Shown piece by piece: positions 53,525 to 62,430 of a stretch of DNA of 64,000 nt. The stretch covers positions 133,913 through 197,912 of the forward strand of contig JBBKWF010000006.1 in assembly GCA_037968815.1 (NCBI GenBank). The letters are read 5' to 3'. The notes beneath the pieces were generated by a model. It worked only from the letters and a program-made list of their open reading frames with translations. It ran no database searches and was not told the origin of the DNA. How positions within the stretch are numbered: position 1 is the first letter of the stretch; every line of letters begins with the position of its first letter. The stretch comes from Pseudopedobacter sp037968815. Its GTDB lineage: Bacteria; Bacteroidota; Bacteroidia; Sphingobacteriales; Sphingobacteriaceae. The position numbers and the translations under genes were made by a program.

Positions 53525-54023
53525 ATTTTTATATTAATTTCCGCATCTAAATATTACATGAGTAACCGAAATCTAAAAATTGTAATATTTTATTACTCAA
53601 CACTTAAATCATTTTTTTGGATGGTTATTTAGACTTTAAACATGCAATAGACGAGTATTTTTGGCATTTTAGCTTATTTTATTATCAATATCAGTGATAC
53701 TCAAATAAAAATATTGTTTTAGAACTAATACAAATAACTTATATCAAACGAATTACCTTACAAAGATATGCCTCCGCTAAGAGCTAGTATAAGTTTGTTT
53801 TGATGAGCAAAATTTTAAACAAATGATATCTGATTCAGTCGGGTAAAGCTACAGCTATCAGTTTCTCTTGAAATAGTGAACCCTTTGTAGAATAAGCTAA
53901 AAGTTGAGCTTGGTAAGCAGCAGAGCTATAAAAGAAGAAGCGTCTTTCTATCATTTTTTTTTGATAGAAAGACAAATGTGTATGTCAACATAACTATTTT
54001 AAGCTAGTTAAATGAAATCTAAA
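53525..54023. other. convergent intergenic region with perfect 12-bp hairpin at 53942-53973
   Basis: GTCTTTCTATCA (53942-53953) and TGATAGAAAGAC (53962-53973) are a perfect inverted repeat around T8, and may be the terminator of the - strand operon ending at 54024. On the - strand 53835-53954 holds a 39-codon ATG ORF (AAYQAQLLAYSTKGSLFQEK..) that looks coding-like but unrecognised. The region also has CAGTGATACTC (about 53691), only partly like the TGATACTAT site. Confidence 0.45.
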
Positions 54024-55142
54024 TTAGATGTCTAGTTCCCGTCCCCTAGCGTCTATCTTCCACTTTTTTTGATAGTTTTGGTTTTGTACGACATGAGCCT
54101 CATTATACATTGCAACTGTGGGACATATGTGCCATGGCACAACATACAATTCATCTCCAATTTTATACTCATGTCCTAAAGGTGCCTCTAGTACTAAATG
54201 CTCTTCGCTTTGACTATAAGGCACTAAATCTGGAGCGTTCAGAAAAAACACTCTTTTTTGTAACTCACTTTCAGACGCGATAGCTTTATATCCCAAATCA
54301 ATGCATATTAAATTTTTGTCTGGGAAAGAGATAATACGAGTCAGTACAACAGCTGCGAAATCGAAACCCTGTTCGGGCAAAAGTTGCTGATAACCTCTAT
54401 CCCAAAAGATGAAAGTACCTGGACTACCTTCAGCATTTTCTCGCTTGGTATGAATTTTAAAAGTCGGTGAGCCTCCAGCAACAAGTAATGGAAAATCAAA
54501 GCCTAAACTTTCTATTTCCTTTCTTATCCGTTCTACCGGCGCAAATTGAGTGTTACAGTGTTCAATTCTCTCTGAAAAATCAAAGTCTTCTATCTGGCCA
54601 TCGTATGCATGAAAACCTTTAAAAAATACTCCTTTATAGTTTTTTAAACTATTAAATAATGACAGCGCATCTGAGGGTTTAATCCCCGTCCTATCCATCC
54701 CAACGTTTAAATCTATAAATACAGGTATAATGAGATCATTAGCGATGGCAATCGCTGACGCTTCTGCAACAGAAACCTCATTATCCACCAAACAAGAAAA
54801 CTTAGTATCCTTAAACTTTTTAATGAGTTTTATAAGCCGTTGCAGTTTTACATTGCTAAACTGATACGCAATTAATACGTCATCTGCTCCGCATTTACCT
54901 AGTACTTCTGCTTCAGCAATAGTAGCACATTTAAATTTTTTAATGCCTTGCGCCATCATCAGCTTACAAACATTAATAGATTTATTTGTTTTAATATGTG
55001 GTCTTAAGAGAGATTTCCCTGGAACCTGACTGATTAAATTTCTAATATTTCCAACAACTCTCTCCTTATAAATTAAAAGTGCAGGGCTATCTATTTCACC
55101 TGAATTCTTCAATTTATACCATGTATCGTTTTCACTCATCAC
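54024..55142 (-). CDS. D-threonine aldolase/DSD1-like PLP enzyme
   Basis: 372 residues, alanine racemase N-terminal-like TIM barrel. PLP Lys lies in LLRPHIKTNK (about 47-51). VFIDLNVGMDRTGI near 140, GFHAYDGQIED near 172 and VAGGSPTF near 218 fit D-threonine aldolase/D-serine dehydratase family. The metal pair appears as VVPWHICPTVAMY near 340 (His, Cys). It cleaves or dehydrates D-beta-hydroxy-amino acids. Last gene of the RidA operon, 12 bp after the FAH gene; substrate probably a D-amino acid with 3-OH. Confidence 0.88.
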   Translation of the reverse strand: MMSENDTWYKLKNSGEIDSPALLIYKERVVGNIRNLISQVPGKSLLRPHIKTNKSINVCKLMMAQGIKKFKCATIAEAEVLGKCGADDVLIAYQFSNVKLQRLIKLIKKFKDTKFSCLVDNEVSVAEASAIAIANDLIIPVFIDLNVGMDRTGIKPSDALSLFNSLKNYKGVFFKGFHAYDGQIEDFDFSERIEHCNTQFAPVERIRKEIESLGFDFPLLVAGGSPTFKIHTKRENAEGSPGTFIFWDRGYQQLLPEQGFDFAAVVLTRIISFPDKNLICIDLGYKAIASESELQKRVFFLNAPDLVPYSQSEEHLVLEAPLGHEYKIGDELYVVPWHICPTVAMYNEAHVVQNQNYQKKWKIDARGRELDI

Positions 55143-55154
55143 TAAATAGTTAAT

Positions 55155-56006
55155 TTATCTGTATGCAACAATTTTTTGGGAAGAACTTCCCAACTGATCA
55201 ATCCCTAACTCAACAACATCACCTTCTTTAAGGTAAATAGGTGGCTTAAACCCAAGCCCAACTCCTTTTGGTGTACCGGTTGTAATAATATCGCCGGGGT
55301 GCAAAGTCATAAACTGACTAAGGTAATGCACTAAAAAAGGAACTTTAAAAATCATTTGACTTGTGGAGCTATCTTGCATCATTTTTCCATTCACTTTTAA
55401 CCACATTTTAAGATTACTTACATCACTTAACGTATCGACTGTGTTTAAAAATGGACCTAATGGTGCAAAAGTATCACAACTTTTTCCTTTAACCCATTGT
55501 CCTCCTTTTTCAAGCTGAAACTCTCTTTCGCTATAATCATTATGTAAAAGATAACCTGCAACGTAATCATCTGCATCTTTCTCATCAACATAGGAGGCTT
55601 TCTTTCCTATCACTAAAGCTAATTCTACTTCCCAGTCTGTTTTGAGGCTATTTTTCGGAATAATTAGATTATCATTAGGTCCACATATAGCTGAAGTCGC
55701 TTTAAAAAAAACAATTGGCTCTGTTGGAATGGGAGCATTTGATTCTATAGCATGATCTATAAAATTGAGTCCAATACAAATTATCTTTCCCGGTCTCTTT
55801 ACAGGCGCACCCAAACGTATTTTTTGATCTAATACTGGTAGTTTATCCAAATTTACAGCTACAAAAGCTGCTAATTTTTTTACCCCACCATTTGCGAAAA
55901 AATCTTCGTCGAAATCCTGTCCAAATGATTTAACACTATAATAATCGTTATCAATAATTACACCTGGTTCTTCTTTACCTATTGCTCCGAATCTTATTAA
56001 TTTCAT
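55155..56006 (-). CDS. fumarylacetoacetate hydrolase family protein
   Basis: 283 residues. The FAH core has IICIGLNFIDHA near 75, PIVFFKATSAICGPND near 97, WEVELALVIGKKA with metal-binding Glu near 125, HNDYSEREFQ near 155 and TTGTPKGVGLGF near 243. The class includes 2,4-diketo-3-deoxy-L-fuconate/rhamnonate hydrolases and acylpyruvases, which cleave a C-C bond next to a ketone. A 278 bp gap to the dipeptidase (56007-56284) holds nothing recognisable. Confidence 0.9.
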   Translation of the reverse strand: MKLIRFGAIGKEEPGVIIDNDYYSVKSFGQDFDEDFFANGGVKKLAAFVAVNLDKLPVLDQKIRLGAPVKRPGKIICIGLNFIDHAIESNAPIPTEPIVFFKATSAICGPNDNLIIPKNSLKTDWEVELALVIGKKASYVDEKDADDYVAGYLLHNDYSEREFQLEKGGQWVKGKSCDTFAPLGPFLNTVDTLSDVSNLKMWLKVNGKMMQDSSTSQMIFKVPFLVHYLSQFMTLHPGDIITTGTPKGVGLGFKPPIYLKEGDVVELGIDQLGSSSQKIVAYR

Positions 56007-56284
56007 AAAAAAATTATTGTATGCTTGTAAATATTTGATTTGACTTAATAATTCTTCTCTAATGTTTCGTTAGCACTTTCCTTAAGTTTACTGGTTCGTG
56101 ATATTTTTTGCCATAAGATAAGCCAAGCGGTTCTAGCGGAGGCATAGCTACTCTTGTATTAAATATTTTTCTGCTTTATCCCCCCCCTTAATGTTTAGCA
56201 GTTGACAACAAGGGATGCAACTAAATGCTTCCCTTGTTAAGTACTACTCTACAGAACTTATTGTGAGTTGGGCATATTAACTGA

Positions 56285-57367
56285 TTATGACCAAGCTTTT
56301 TTTATAAATCTCAACCAATTTTCACTAAAAATATTCTCGATATCCTGAGAGGTATACCCTCTTTTTGTTAAAATACTTTCAAATTTCTGAAGATCCGCTA
56401 TGGAATTTAAGTCCCACGGACTTTGTTCGGTACCAAATATCCCATCTAAATCGCTACCTATTGCTATGTGGTTTGTATTGCCCGCTATTTGGCAGATATG
56501 GTCCCAATGATCCACGAGGTGCTCCAGTTTTATATCTAATTGCCATGGATCCGAAACTGTGTCAATAAATCTAATATCCATTGCCCAACAATCTAGCATT
56601 CCTCCAATTACAGCTCCTCTATCAATCAATGTTTTAATTTGATCATCATTTAACTGCCGTTGATTTGGAACAATGTTCCGAACATTACAATGGCTTGCCC
56701 AAATAGGCCCTTGATAAATATCTAAAGCTTGAGAAAAACCCTCATCCGTAAGATGGGTAGTATCTAAGATCATATTAAGAGTATTCATCTCTTTTAACAA
56801 TTCGACCCCTTTTTTTGATAAAGGTCCCTCCATTTTTGTGCCTGGAGCGTATCTGCCCGGGCCAAAATGCGCTAAACCTAATGCTCTTAAACCATACTCA
56901 TAAGCAACATGAAGATAATCAATATCAACTAGTGAATCTGCACCTTCTAAACTCAGAATATAACCTACAGGTTTATCTTCATCTGCAATACTATCATCAT
57001 CCCAAAGTTGTAAATGATTATTTAATTCCTCTAAATTTGTAACCTGAACTATTTCTTGGATTTTCTCCATTTCACGATACCAAGTTAATTGAGCTTGGGT
57101 CATGGCCCAAGCTTGCTGGGGCGAATTCCATCCTGCCAATGAGCTTCCGGGTGGTGTATATCTTGCTAACTGGGTGGCCACCACCAAGCCCACTCTTCCT
57201 TTTCTCAGTTCTGGCAAACAAACGGTTCCCTTACCACGGTCGGGCTTATCTTTCATAAACAGCTCCCGTTCTCTAATTTTAGATAAAGGTAGTGCTAAAT
57301 CACGATTCCACTCCATGGCATTCATTGCCAAATCAAGATGAGCATCAACAATAAAGAGCTTTTTCAT
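56285..57367 (-). CDS. M19 membrane dipeptidase family protein
   Basis: 360 residues from the ATG at 57367, which begins just after the previous gene's stop (TAGCATG). The metal-binding IVDAHLDLAMNA (about 5-16), SLEGADSLVD (about 142) with bridging Glu, LDTTHLTDEG and ASHCNVRNIVPNQRQL (about 225) and IGSDLDGIFG (about 305) mark renal dipeptidase-type zinc enzymes. They cleave dipeptides, including those with a C-terminal D-residue. No signal peptide is seen, so it is probably cytosolic. Confidence 0.88.
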   Translation of the reverse strand: MKKLFIVDAHLDLAMNAMEWNRDLALPLSKIRERELFMKDKPDRGKGTVCLPELRKGRVGLVVATQLARYTPPGSSLAGWNSPQQAWAMTQAQLTWYREMEKIQEIVQVTNLEELNNHLQLWDDDSIADEDKPVGYILSLEGADSLVDIDYLHVAYEYGLRALGLAHFGPGRYAPGTKMEGPLSKKGVELLKEMNTLNMILDTTHLTDEGFSQALDIYQGPIWASHCNVRNIVPNQRQLNDDQIKTLIDRGAVIGGMLDCWAMDIRFIDTVSDPWQLDIKLEHLVDHWDHICQIAGNTNHIAIGSDLDGIFGTEQSPWDLNSIADLQKFESILTKRGYTSQDIENIFSENWLRFIKKAWS

Positions 57368-57368
57368 G

Positions 57369-58310
57369 CTAATCAATAAAAGCTTTTTCCTCTAAATCGA
57401 AAGGATATTTTTCCATAATGGACTGTATTTGATAGCTAAATTTTTCCATTGTTTCTTTCCATTGTTTAACTTCAGTATCTGTATAATCATAGAAGCCCTT
57501 ATTATTTATCATCCCTTGTCTACCTTCTTTCTCAATCCTTTCTAACAAACCAGAAGTTTCAGTTTCTTTTGAGAGATCCGGATTTAAGTCTTTCATTACC
57601 CTACCATAAGCATAAGCACCCATTAAGTCCATATAACGGCAATTTCCGCAAAACGGTAAATAATATCCGGCATCGTTTCTACATGCCCTGTCCACATCTG
57701 CAATTGAGGCATATCCATTATCAACTAAATAAACAGCTTCGCGAGTCATTGCACTTATTAGGCGACTCCGAATTCCTTCATTTTTCACAATATACGGGTC
57801 TTTAGACCAATGTTTTGAAGCAATATTTAAGACGTTGTTTACAGCCGAATGATTAACCTCAGATTCTATTATCTCCAAAAATAGTGTGGTATGAACTGGC
57901 TCTGTCCAGTTTAATCCTATGAATCTTTCTGGGTGATCGAAATTTTGTATTAGCGAACTCAGCGAAATACTTTCCATATTTATAGCAACAATAGTGTCAG
58001 AAGCTACAAATGGCAAAACATTTTGTATATAGCTGGTTTTACTCTCAAAAATTTCATTTGAAAGAATTATGACTAAACTACAACCAATAGAAGCACTGAT
58101 AGCTTCGTAAACAGTTAACCTACCGTCATGATCTGATTCTTTATACTCTCCGTTACACAGACTTTTTAAAAGTCGATGAAATTCTTCTGTATTTTCAGTA
58201 ACTACCGTAACTGAATGACCCGAATTTAACAAACATAGGGCAACATCACTGAGAAGGTTTGACTTTCCAGTAAGCAAAATACGATCATCAGGGCTTAATA
58301 ACTTCTTCAC
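57369..58310 (-). CDS. divergent 3-hydroxyacyl-CoA dehydrogenase-like protein with degenerate NAD loop
   Basis: 313 residues, similar in layout to the HCDH gene at 59662. ERFIGLNWTEPVHTTLFLEI near 130 parallels ERFIGVHFAEPAYSTRFLEI of that paralogue, and the C-terminal domain has CRNDAGYYLPFCGNCRYMDLMGAY near 215. The N-terminal glycine loop is LLTGKSNLLSDVA instead of GxGxxG, so NAD binding may be lost. The HCDH catalytic His appears replaced: the FAEP/NWTEP position lacks the usual HFFNP His. It ends 1 bp before the dipeptidase start. Function may be regulatory or changed. Confidence 0.75.
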   Translation of the reverse strand: MKKLLSPDDRILLTGKSNLLSDVALCLLNSGHSVTVVTENTEEFHRLLKSLCNGEYKESDHDGRLTVYEAISASIGCSLVIILSNEIFESKTSYIQNVLPFVASDTIVAINMESISLSSLIQNFDHPERFIGLNWTEPVHTTLFLEIIESEVNHSAVNNVLNIASKHWSKDPYIVKNEGIRSRLISAMTREAVYLVDNGYASIADVDRACRNDAGYYLPFCGNCRYMDLMGAYAYGRVMKDLNPDLSKETETSGLLERIEKEGRQGMINNKGFYDYTDTEVKQWKETMEKFSYQIQSIMEKYPFDLEEKAFID

Positions 58311-58332
58311 AGGCTTGTTTTTAGTTGCTTTG

Positions 58333-59640
58333 CTAGTTTAATTTTTTCAGTACCTTATTAACCTTTTCAATAGCGAATTCTATATCCTCCGCAGTGTGAG
58401 CGGCACTTATATACCAAAGTCCTCTTCCAATAATACGTACCCCTTGATTTTGCATTGCTGCGATAAATTTTCCGAGCTTTACTTTATCGGTCTCTAAATT
58501 GTCTCTATAATCTTGAATAGATTGTAAATAAGAAAAAGAGGTATTAAAAACAGGCCCTGGTCCTTGAATCACCATCTGTTGATTATTTGCTTGAGCGGCT
58601 TCCCGTATGCCTTCCATCAGTTTTTTTCCCAAAAAAAACATTCTTTCGTATGGATTTTCTCGCTCCAAAACCTGAATAGTTGCAAGAGCGGCGGCAACAG
58701 TCGGGTTACAAGAGTTCATTGTTCCGGCCTGTATAACAGTAGCATTTTCCAATAACTCCATCCATTCTCTTTTTCCTACAACCGCACTTAAAGGATAGCC
58801 ACTTGCGATCGCTTTAGCGAAAATTGCAATATCTGGTTGTATGTTGAAATATTTTTGTGCACCACCTAAAGACAAACGGAAACCTGTAATAACCTCGTCC
58901 AATATAAATGCGATATTAAACTTGGTACACAGCTCTCTGATTGTTTGTAAAAAACCATCTTTGGGAAGTATACATCCATTATTACACATTAAAGGTTCAG
59001 TTATTATTGCCGCTAATTCCTGATGATGTTGCTCAATGGTTTTGATTAAAATTTCAGAATCATTCCAAGGAATTATAATAAATTCGTCCTTAGAACCCTG
59101 TGGAAGACCGGCTGACCAAGGAAAAACATTAGGTTCCTCTGCACTCCCAAGTGCATCCTTCGATGGAGTAGACAATCCCCAGCTAACATTATCAAGCCAA
59201 CCATGATAATGCCCTTCAAAACGCAAAAATTTTTGTTTACCCGTTTTCGCTCTTGCAATCCTAAATGCCGTTTGCACAGCTTCTGAACCATCTAAGCAAA
59301 ACCGCATCAACTCTGCCGCTGGGATAAGTTCATTTATCTTTTCTGCTAACTCTATCTCTTTAATATGTTGCCCGGCAAAAAGTTGCCCTTTGCTTGAGTA
59401 AGCAGCGACTTCCTCTAAAACTTCTGGATGTGAATGTCCAAGAATCAAAGGTCCTTGGCTAAGCGTAAAATCCAGGTATTCATTACCATCCGCATCATAA
59501 ATTCTACTGCCTTTTCCATGGGTGTAAAACATTGCATGAGGATAATTATATTTTCTAAATTCTGACGACACACCTCCTGCAAGTACTTTTTTTGCCCTTT
59601 CTAGTAAACGAGCAGATTGCTCATAATTCCTAATTTCCAT
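58333..59640 (-). CDS. class III aminotransferase, glutamate-1-semialdehyde aminomutase-like
   Basis: 435 residues. SGAM fold: AGGVSSEFRKYN near 22, DGSEAVQTAFRIARAKTGK near 117, FEGHYHGWLDN near 141, the PLP Asp in FILDEVITGFR near 240 and PLP Lys in AIFAKAIASGYP near 270. The length fits the GSA aminomutase branch, but HemL is normally tied to heme genes. In this operon it is more likely a transaminase or beta-aminomutase of a catabolic intermediate. Confidence 0.88.
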   Translation of the reverse strand: MEIRNYEQSARLLERAKKVLAGGVSSEFRKYNYPHAMFYTHGKGSRIYDADGNEYLDFTLSQGPLILGHSHPEVLEEVAAYSSKGQLFAGQHIKEIELAEKINELIPAAELMRFCLDGSEAVQTAFRIARAKTGKQKFLRFEGHYHGWLDNVSWGLSTPSKDALGSAEEPNVFPWSAGLPQGSKDEFIIIPWNDSEILIKTIEQHHQELAAIITEPLMCNNGCILPKDGFLQTIRELCTKFNIAFILDEVITGFRLSLGGAQKYFNIQPDIAIFAKAIASGYPLSAVVGKREWMELLENATVIQAGTMNSCNPTVAAALATIQVLERENPYERMFFLGKKLMEGIREAAQANNQQMVIQGPGPVFNTSFSYLQSIQDYRDNLETDKVKLGKFIAAMQNQGVRIIGRGLWYISAAHTAEDIEFAIEKVNKVLKKLN

Positions 59641-59661
59641 TTATCTGATAGATTGATTATG

Positions 59662-60642
59662 TTAAACTTTTTCCTTTTCTAAGCTTGGTGAGGGGTACTC
59701 TGCGGCAAGTTTAAAAATATCTTCATTAAACGCCAGAAAAGACTTTTCCCATTCTTCCGCTTCTTTTTTACTATAATGATAAAGCCCACTCAGATTTTTA
59801 ACTCCTTTCGAATTATTTGCTACAACTTTTTCCATTACCTCAGGGACACATTCTGAATTGGACAATTTTGGAAACAGATTTTTGAATATAATTAAGTAGT
59901 CATGAACTCCTATGTAATCCATTCTCCTAAAAAGCCCCATAAGCGTTATCCAAGAACCTACACTATACCTAAAAGCCTTGTCTGCGTTTTCCATTGTTGT
60001 TTTATTTTCCTCAATTAAATGGAACATCTCACGATAAACAGCATACATCAATCTGTTGGTGATAAAACCTTTTATATCTTTACGCAACAACGTTGGTTCC
60101 TTTCCCCAAAAGTGTGCTAAATCAAAAACCCAATTTGCAAGATACTGGTCCGTTTGATCTCCACAAGTTATTTCTAAAAACCTTGTAGAATAAGCAGGCT
60201 CTGCAAAATGAACCCCAATAAAACGTTCTGGGTTCACTACTAAATTTTGCAACACTGATATCGCAATTGCAGAAGTATTACTTGCAATTATTGCTTTTGT
60301 AGATACAACATCTGTGATGTTTTTATAAACTTGTTTTTTTATATCTATATCCTCTATAACGCATTCTATGACTAGATCACAATTCTCAATTGTATTATAG
60401 TCCATACTGATTTCAAGGTTTTTTAGATAATACGTCGTAGGTTTATCCACTAATCCAGCTTTGGAGCAATTTAAAAGAAGTTCCTTTATCTTATCGGCTC
60501 CTACCAAATCTTCGGGGATTGGCGCAATTGCTTTAACCACATGACCTGCACTTAAAAGTGAGACGATTATACTACTCCCCATCAGGCCAATACCGACAAC
60601 ACCAATCTCTACGGAGCTTGGATTTGGTTTCAATATTTCCAT
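59662..60642 (-). CDS. 3-hydroxyacyl-CoA dehydrogenase family protein
   Basis: 326 residues from the ATG at 60642, which follows the ridA stop by 5 bp; the TTG/ATG further upstream lies inside ridA. NAD loop VVGIGLMGSSI (about 15-24), ASNTSAIAISVL near 122, ERFIGVHFAEPAYSTRFLE near 142 with His in VHFAEP as candidate base, and the C-terminal domain with GFITNRLMYAVYREMFHL near 195. It oxidises 3-hydroxy acids, possibly not CoA-bound. Paralogous to 57369-58310. Confidence 0.88.
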   Translation of the reverse strand: MEILKPNPSSVEIGVVGIGLMGSSIIVSLLSAGHVVKAIAPIPEDLVGADKIKELLLNCSKAGLVDKPTTYYLKNLEISMDYNTIENCDLVIECVIEDIDIKKQVYKNITDVVSTKAIIASNTSAIAISVLQNLVVNPERFIGVHFAEPAYSTRFLEITCGDQTDQYLANWVFDLAHFWGKEPTLLRKDIKGFITNRLMYAVYREMFHLIEENKTTMENADKAFRYSVGSWITLMGLFRRMDYIGVHDYLIIFKNLFPKLSNSECVPEVMEKVVANNSKGVKNLSGLYHYSKKEAEEWEKSFLAFNEDIFKLAAEYPSPSLEKEKV

Positions 60643-60647
60643 ATAAA

Positions 60648-61052
60648 CTATTGAGGTACTATTGCAATACAATCAATCTCTACTTTGATATTTTCGGCAA
60701 GAACAGACTGTACGGTTGTACGAGCAGGCTTTATGTTTGGGAAATAAGAAGCGTAAACTTTATTGTATCGGTCAAAATCATCAATATTGGAAAGATGCAC
60801 CGTACATTTTACCACGTCATCCAAAGTTGCTCCAGCTGCTTCAATAATTGCTTTTAAATTATCCATTGTACGAACTGTTTCTTCCTCGATGGTCCCAAGT
60901 CTAAACTCGGAGGTCTTAAAATCAACAGCGGCCTGTCCACTTACAAATAATAAACCATCTATTATAATACCATCGGAATATGCTCCCGTATCAAAACCTT
61001 CGATACGATCTGGATGTGCAATCTTTTGTTTATTCTTAGATAAATTTTTCAT
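60648..61052 (-). CDS. RidA family enamine/imine deaminase
   Basis: 134 residues from the ATG at 61052 (61082 is possible but adds an uncharged N-terminus not typical of RidA). YjgF/RidA trimer fold: LFVSGQAAVDF near 45, TVRTMDNLKAIIEAAGATLDDVVKCTVHL split across 65-90, and PARTTVQSVLA with the ligand-binding Arg near 115. It hydrolyses reactive 2-aminoacrylate-type enamines released by PLP enzymes. First in the 54-61 kb operon, which fits the PLP aldolase/dehydratase and aminotransferase in the same unit. Confidence 0.9.
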   Translation of the reverse strand: MKNLSKNKQKIAHPDRIEGFDTGAYSDGIIIDGLLFVSGQAAVDFKTSEFRLGTIEEETVRTMDNLKAIIEAAGATLDDVVKCTVHLSNIDDFDRYNKVYASYFPNIKPARTTVQSVLAENIKVEIDCIAIVPQ

Positions 61053-61082
61053 GTTAAAGATTTTTAATATTCTTTTCTCCAA

Positions 61083-62430
61083 AGGTAAAATCGAATGATG
61101 TTCTTTAATATAAAAATCCTATCTATTACTAATATTATTTTTCATAAATTCAAAAAGCTTCCACAACTTTGGGTTAAAAATATTAAAGTTGTATTAATTA
61201 AGGTGCTATGTGAGCAATTGGTAAACGACTATATCCATTTTTTCCGATCATTTACTGTCCCTAAAGTACCTGGTATATATAGGAAGTGCTTCCCCGCTGA
61301 TTTAGAGTGCTTTTGATTCAAGTTTATTGCTTAAACTTCGTTTTAATATTCAAAAGTTGACTACCGTGTTGGATGATAAAAAATAGAGACTCAGTACTAG
61401 GTAGGAGTGCACCGACCAAGCTAATTTTTACACATGATGTTACCAAGAGTACAATTGGGATATTGCCAATAATAAATAATATATTTTAAGAACACCAGTG
61501 ACTATCCCTCTAAGATGATTCAGTTAAAAATTTCAGTATTTGACATTCTAATAGTTGGATTGGACCATCTAGCTCATACATTTTAGATTCTTGAATAGCC
61601 CGCATAGCCCTTTTTGATATACGTAAAATTAGCGAAGCGATAATCTAAATCAAGTTCTGCCTGTTAACGTTTTGTATATGGTCCGTTTTCTAAGATTGGC
61701 GTAGGTCACGGGAATGACTAAGCTACCTTTATTACTTTTAAAGCAATATCTTAAGCCAAAATAGATACCCTAAATTAATTTAAGCATAAATGAGCTTATG
61801 CGAATAAGAAGAATTAACTCATTTAGTTACTTATCATAAATATTTGAACGATCTGGTAGTTTTTTTTTACTCTCTCTCAGAAGTTAAGACTAATGGGATT
61901 TAGCCAAAAAAAGATTAAATTAAACAAAAAATTTAAATCTTCTTGAAACTAAGAGCCTATTTATTAGAGTTTTTTTCCTTGAAATCGCACCTTTATCCAT
62001 AGCAGACAACAGAAACGAAATTAATACGGCGGTGAGTTAAGTGGTGAATAAGAAAGCCGAATCATTGATTGCAGTTAAAAGAGATAGATTTTCACGAAAG
62101 CACAATTCCATCCGGGAAAACCAACATTAGAAAATATAGGGCTTCTTCCATAAAATAGATAAAAAACCATCTAAAACCTTAATTTTATGCGACATCATTT
62201 GATTCAAATTATTGCAGTTTAAAAAGAGAGTAATTCGGGAGTTTTTTAAAATATTCCTCATAAACTACTAGCTTAAAGCAAAGTGTAGAACAGGTTAATG
62301 ACCCGTCCATTCCGATAAAGAATTTTACCATTTATTTTGCAAACCTTTCTGTTTATATAAAAGAGTAAGTTATGTACCTAAACAAACAAAAAGTCTCGAT
62401 TAACTAACCTTAAATCGAGACTTCTGCATT
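61083..62430. other. 1.3 kb gene-poor region with ORF debris
   Basis: No intact gene seen. On the - strand 61510-61620 reads in one frame SLILRISKRAMRAIQESK and on to CQILKFLTESS stop. Another frame near 61620-61700 reads AELDLDYRFANFTYIKKG with a stop. These look like remnants of lost genes; I cannot name them. A + strand ORF at 61095-61316 (73 codons) has no recognised domain. The region divides the RidA operon from the integrase and may mark an integration boundary. Confidence 0.35.
62389..62424 (-). terminator. terminator after the integrase gene
   Basis: AAGTCTCGATT (62391-62401) and AATCGAGACTT pair as a stem; on the - strand it is followed by TTTTTGTTTG. It lies just past the integrase stop. 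Confidence 0.75.

Noticed and set aside
58333..59640. Aminotransferase as true HemL (heme synthesis)
   Set aside because: It sits in a catabolic operon with a RidA and dehydrogenases; GSA-like fold is shared with catabolic transaminases.
61095..61316. 73-codon + strand ORF upstream of ridA
   Set aside because: No domain, signal or conserved feature is visible and the surroundings are debris; I do not count it as a gene.
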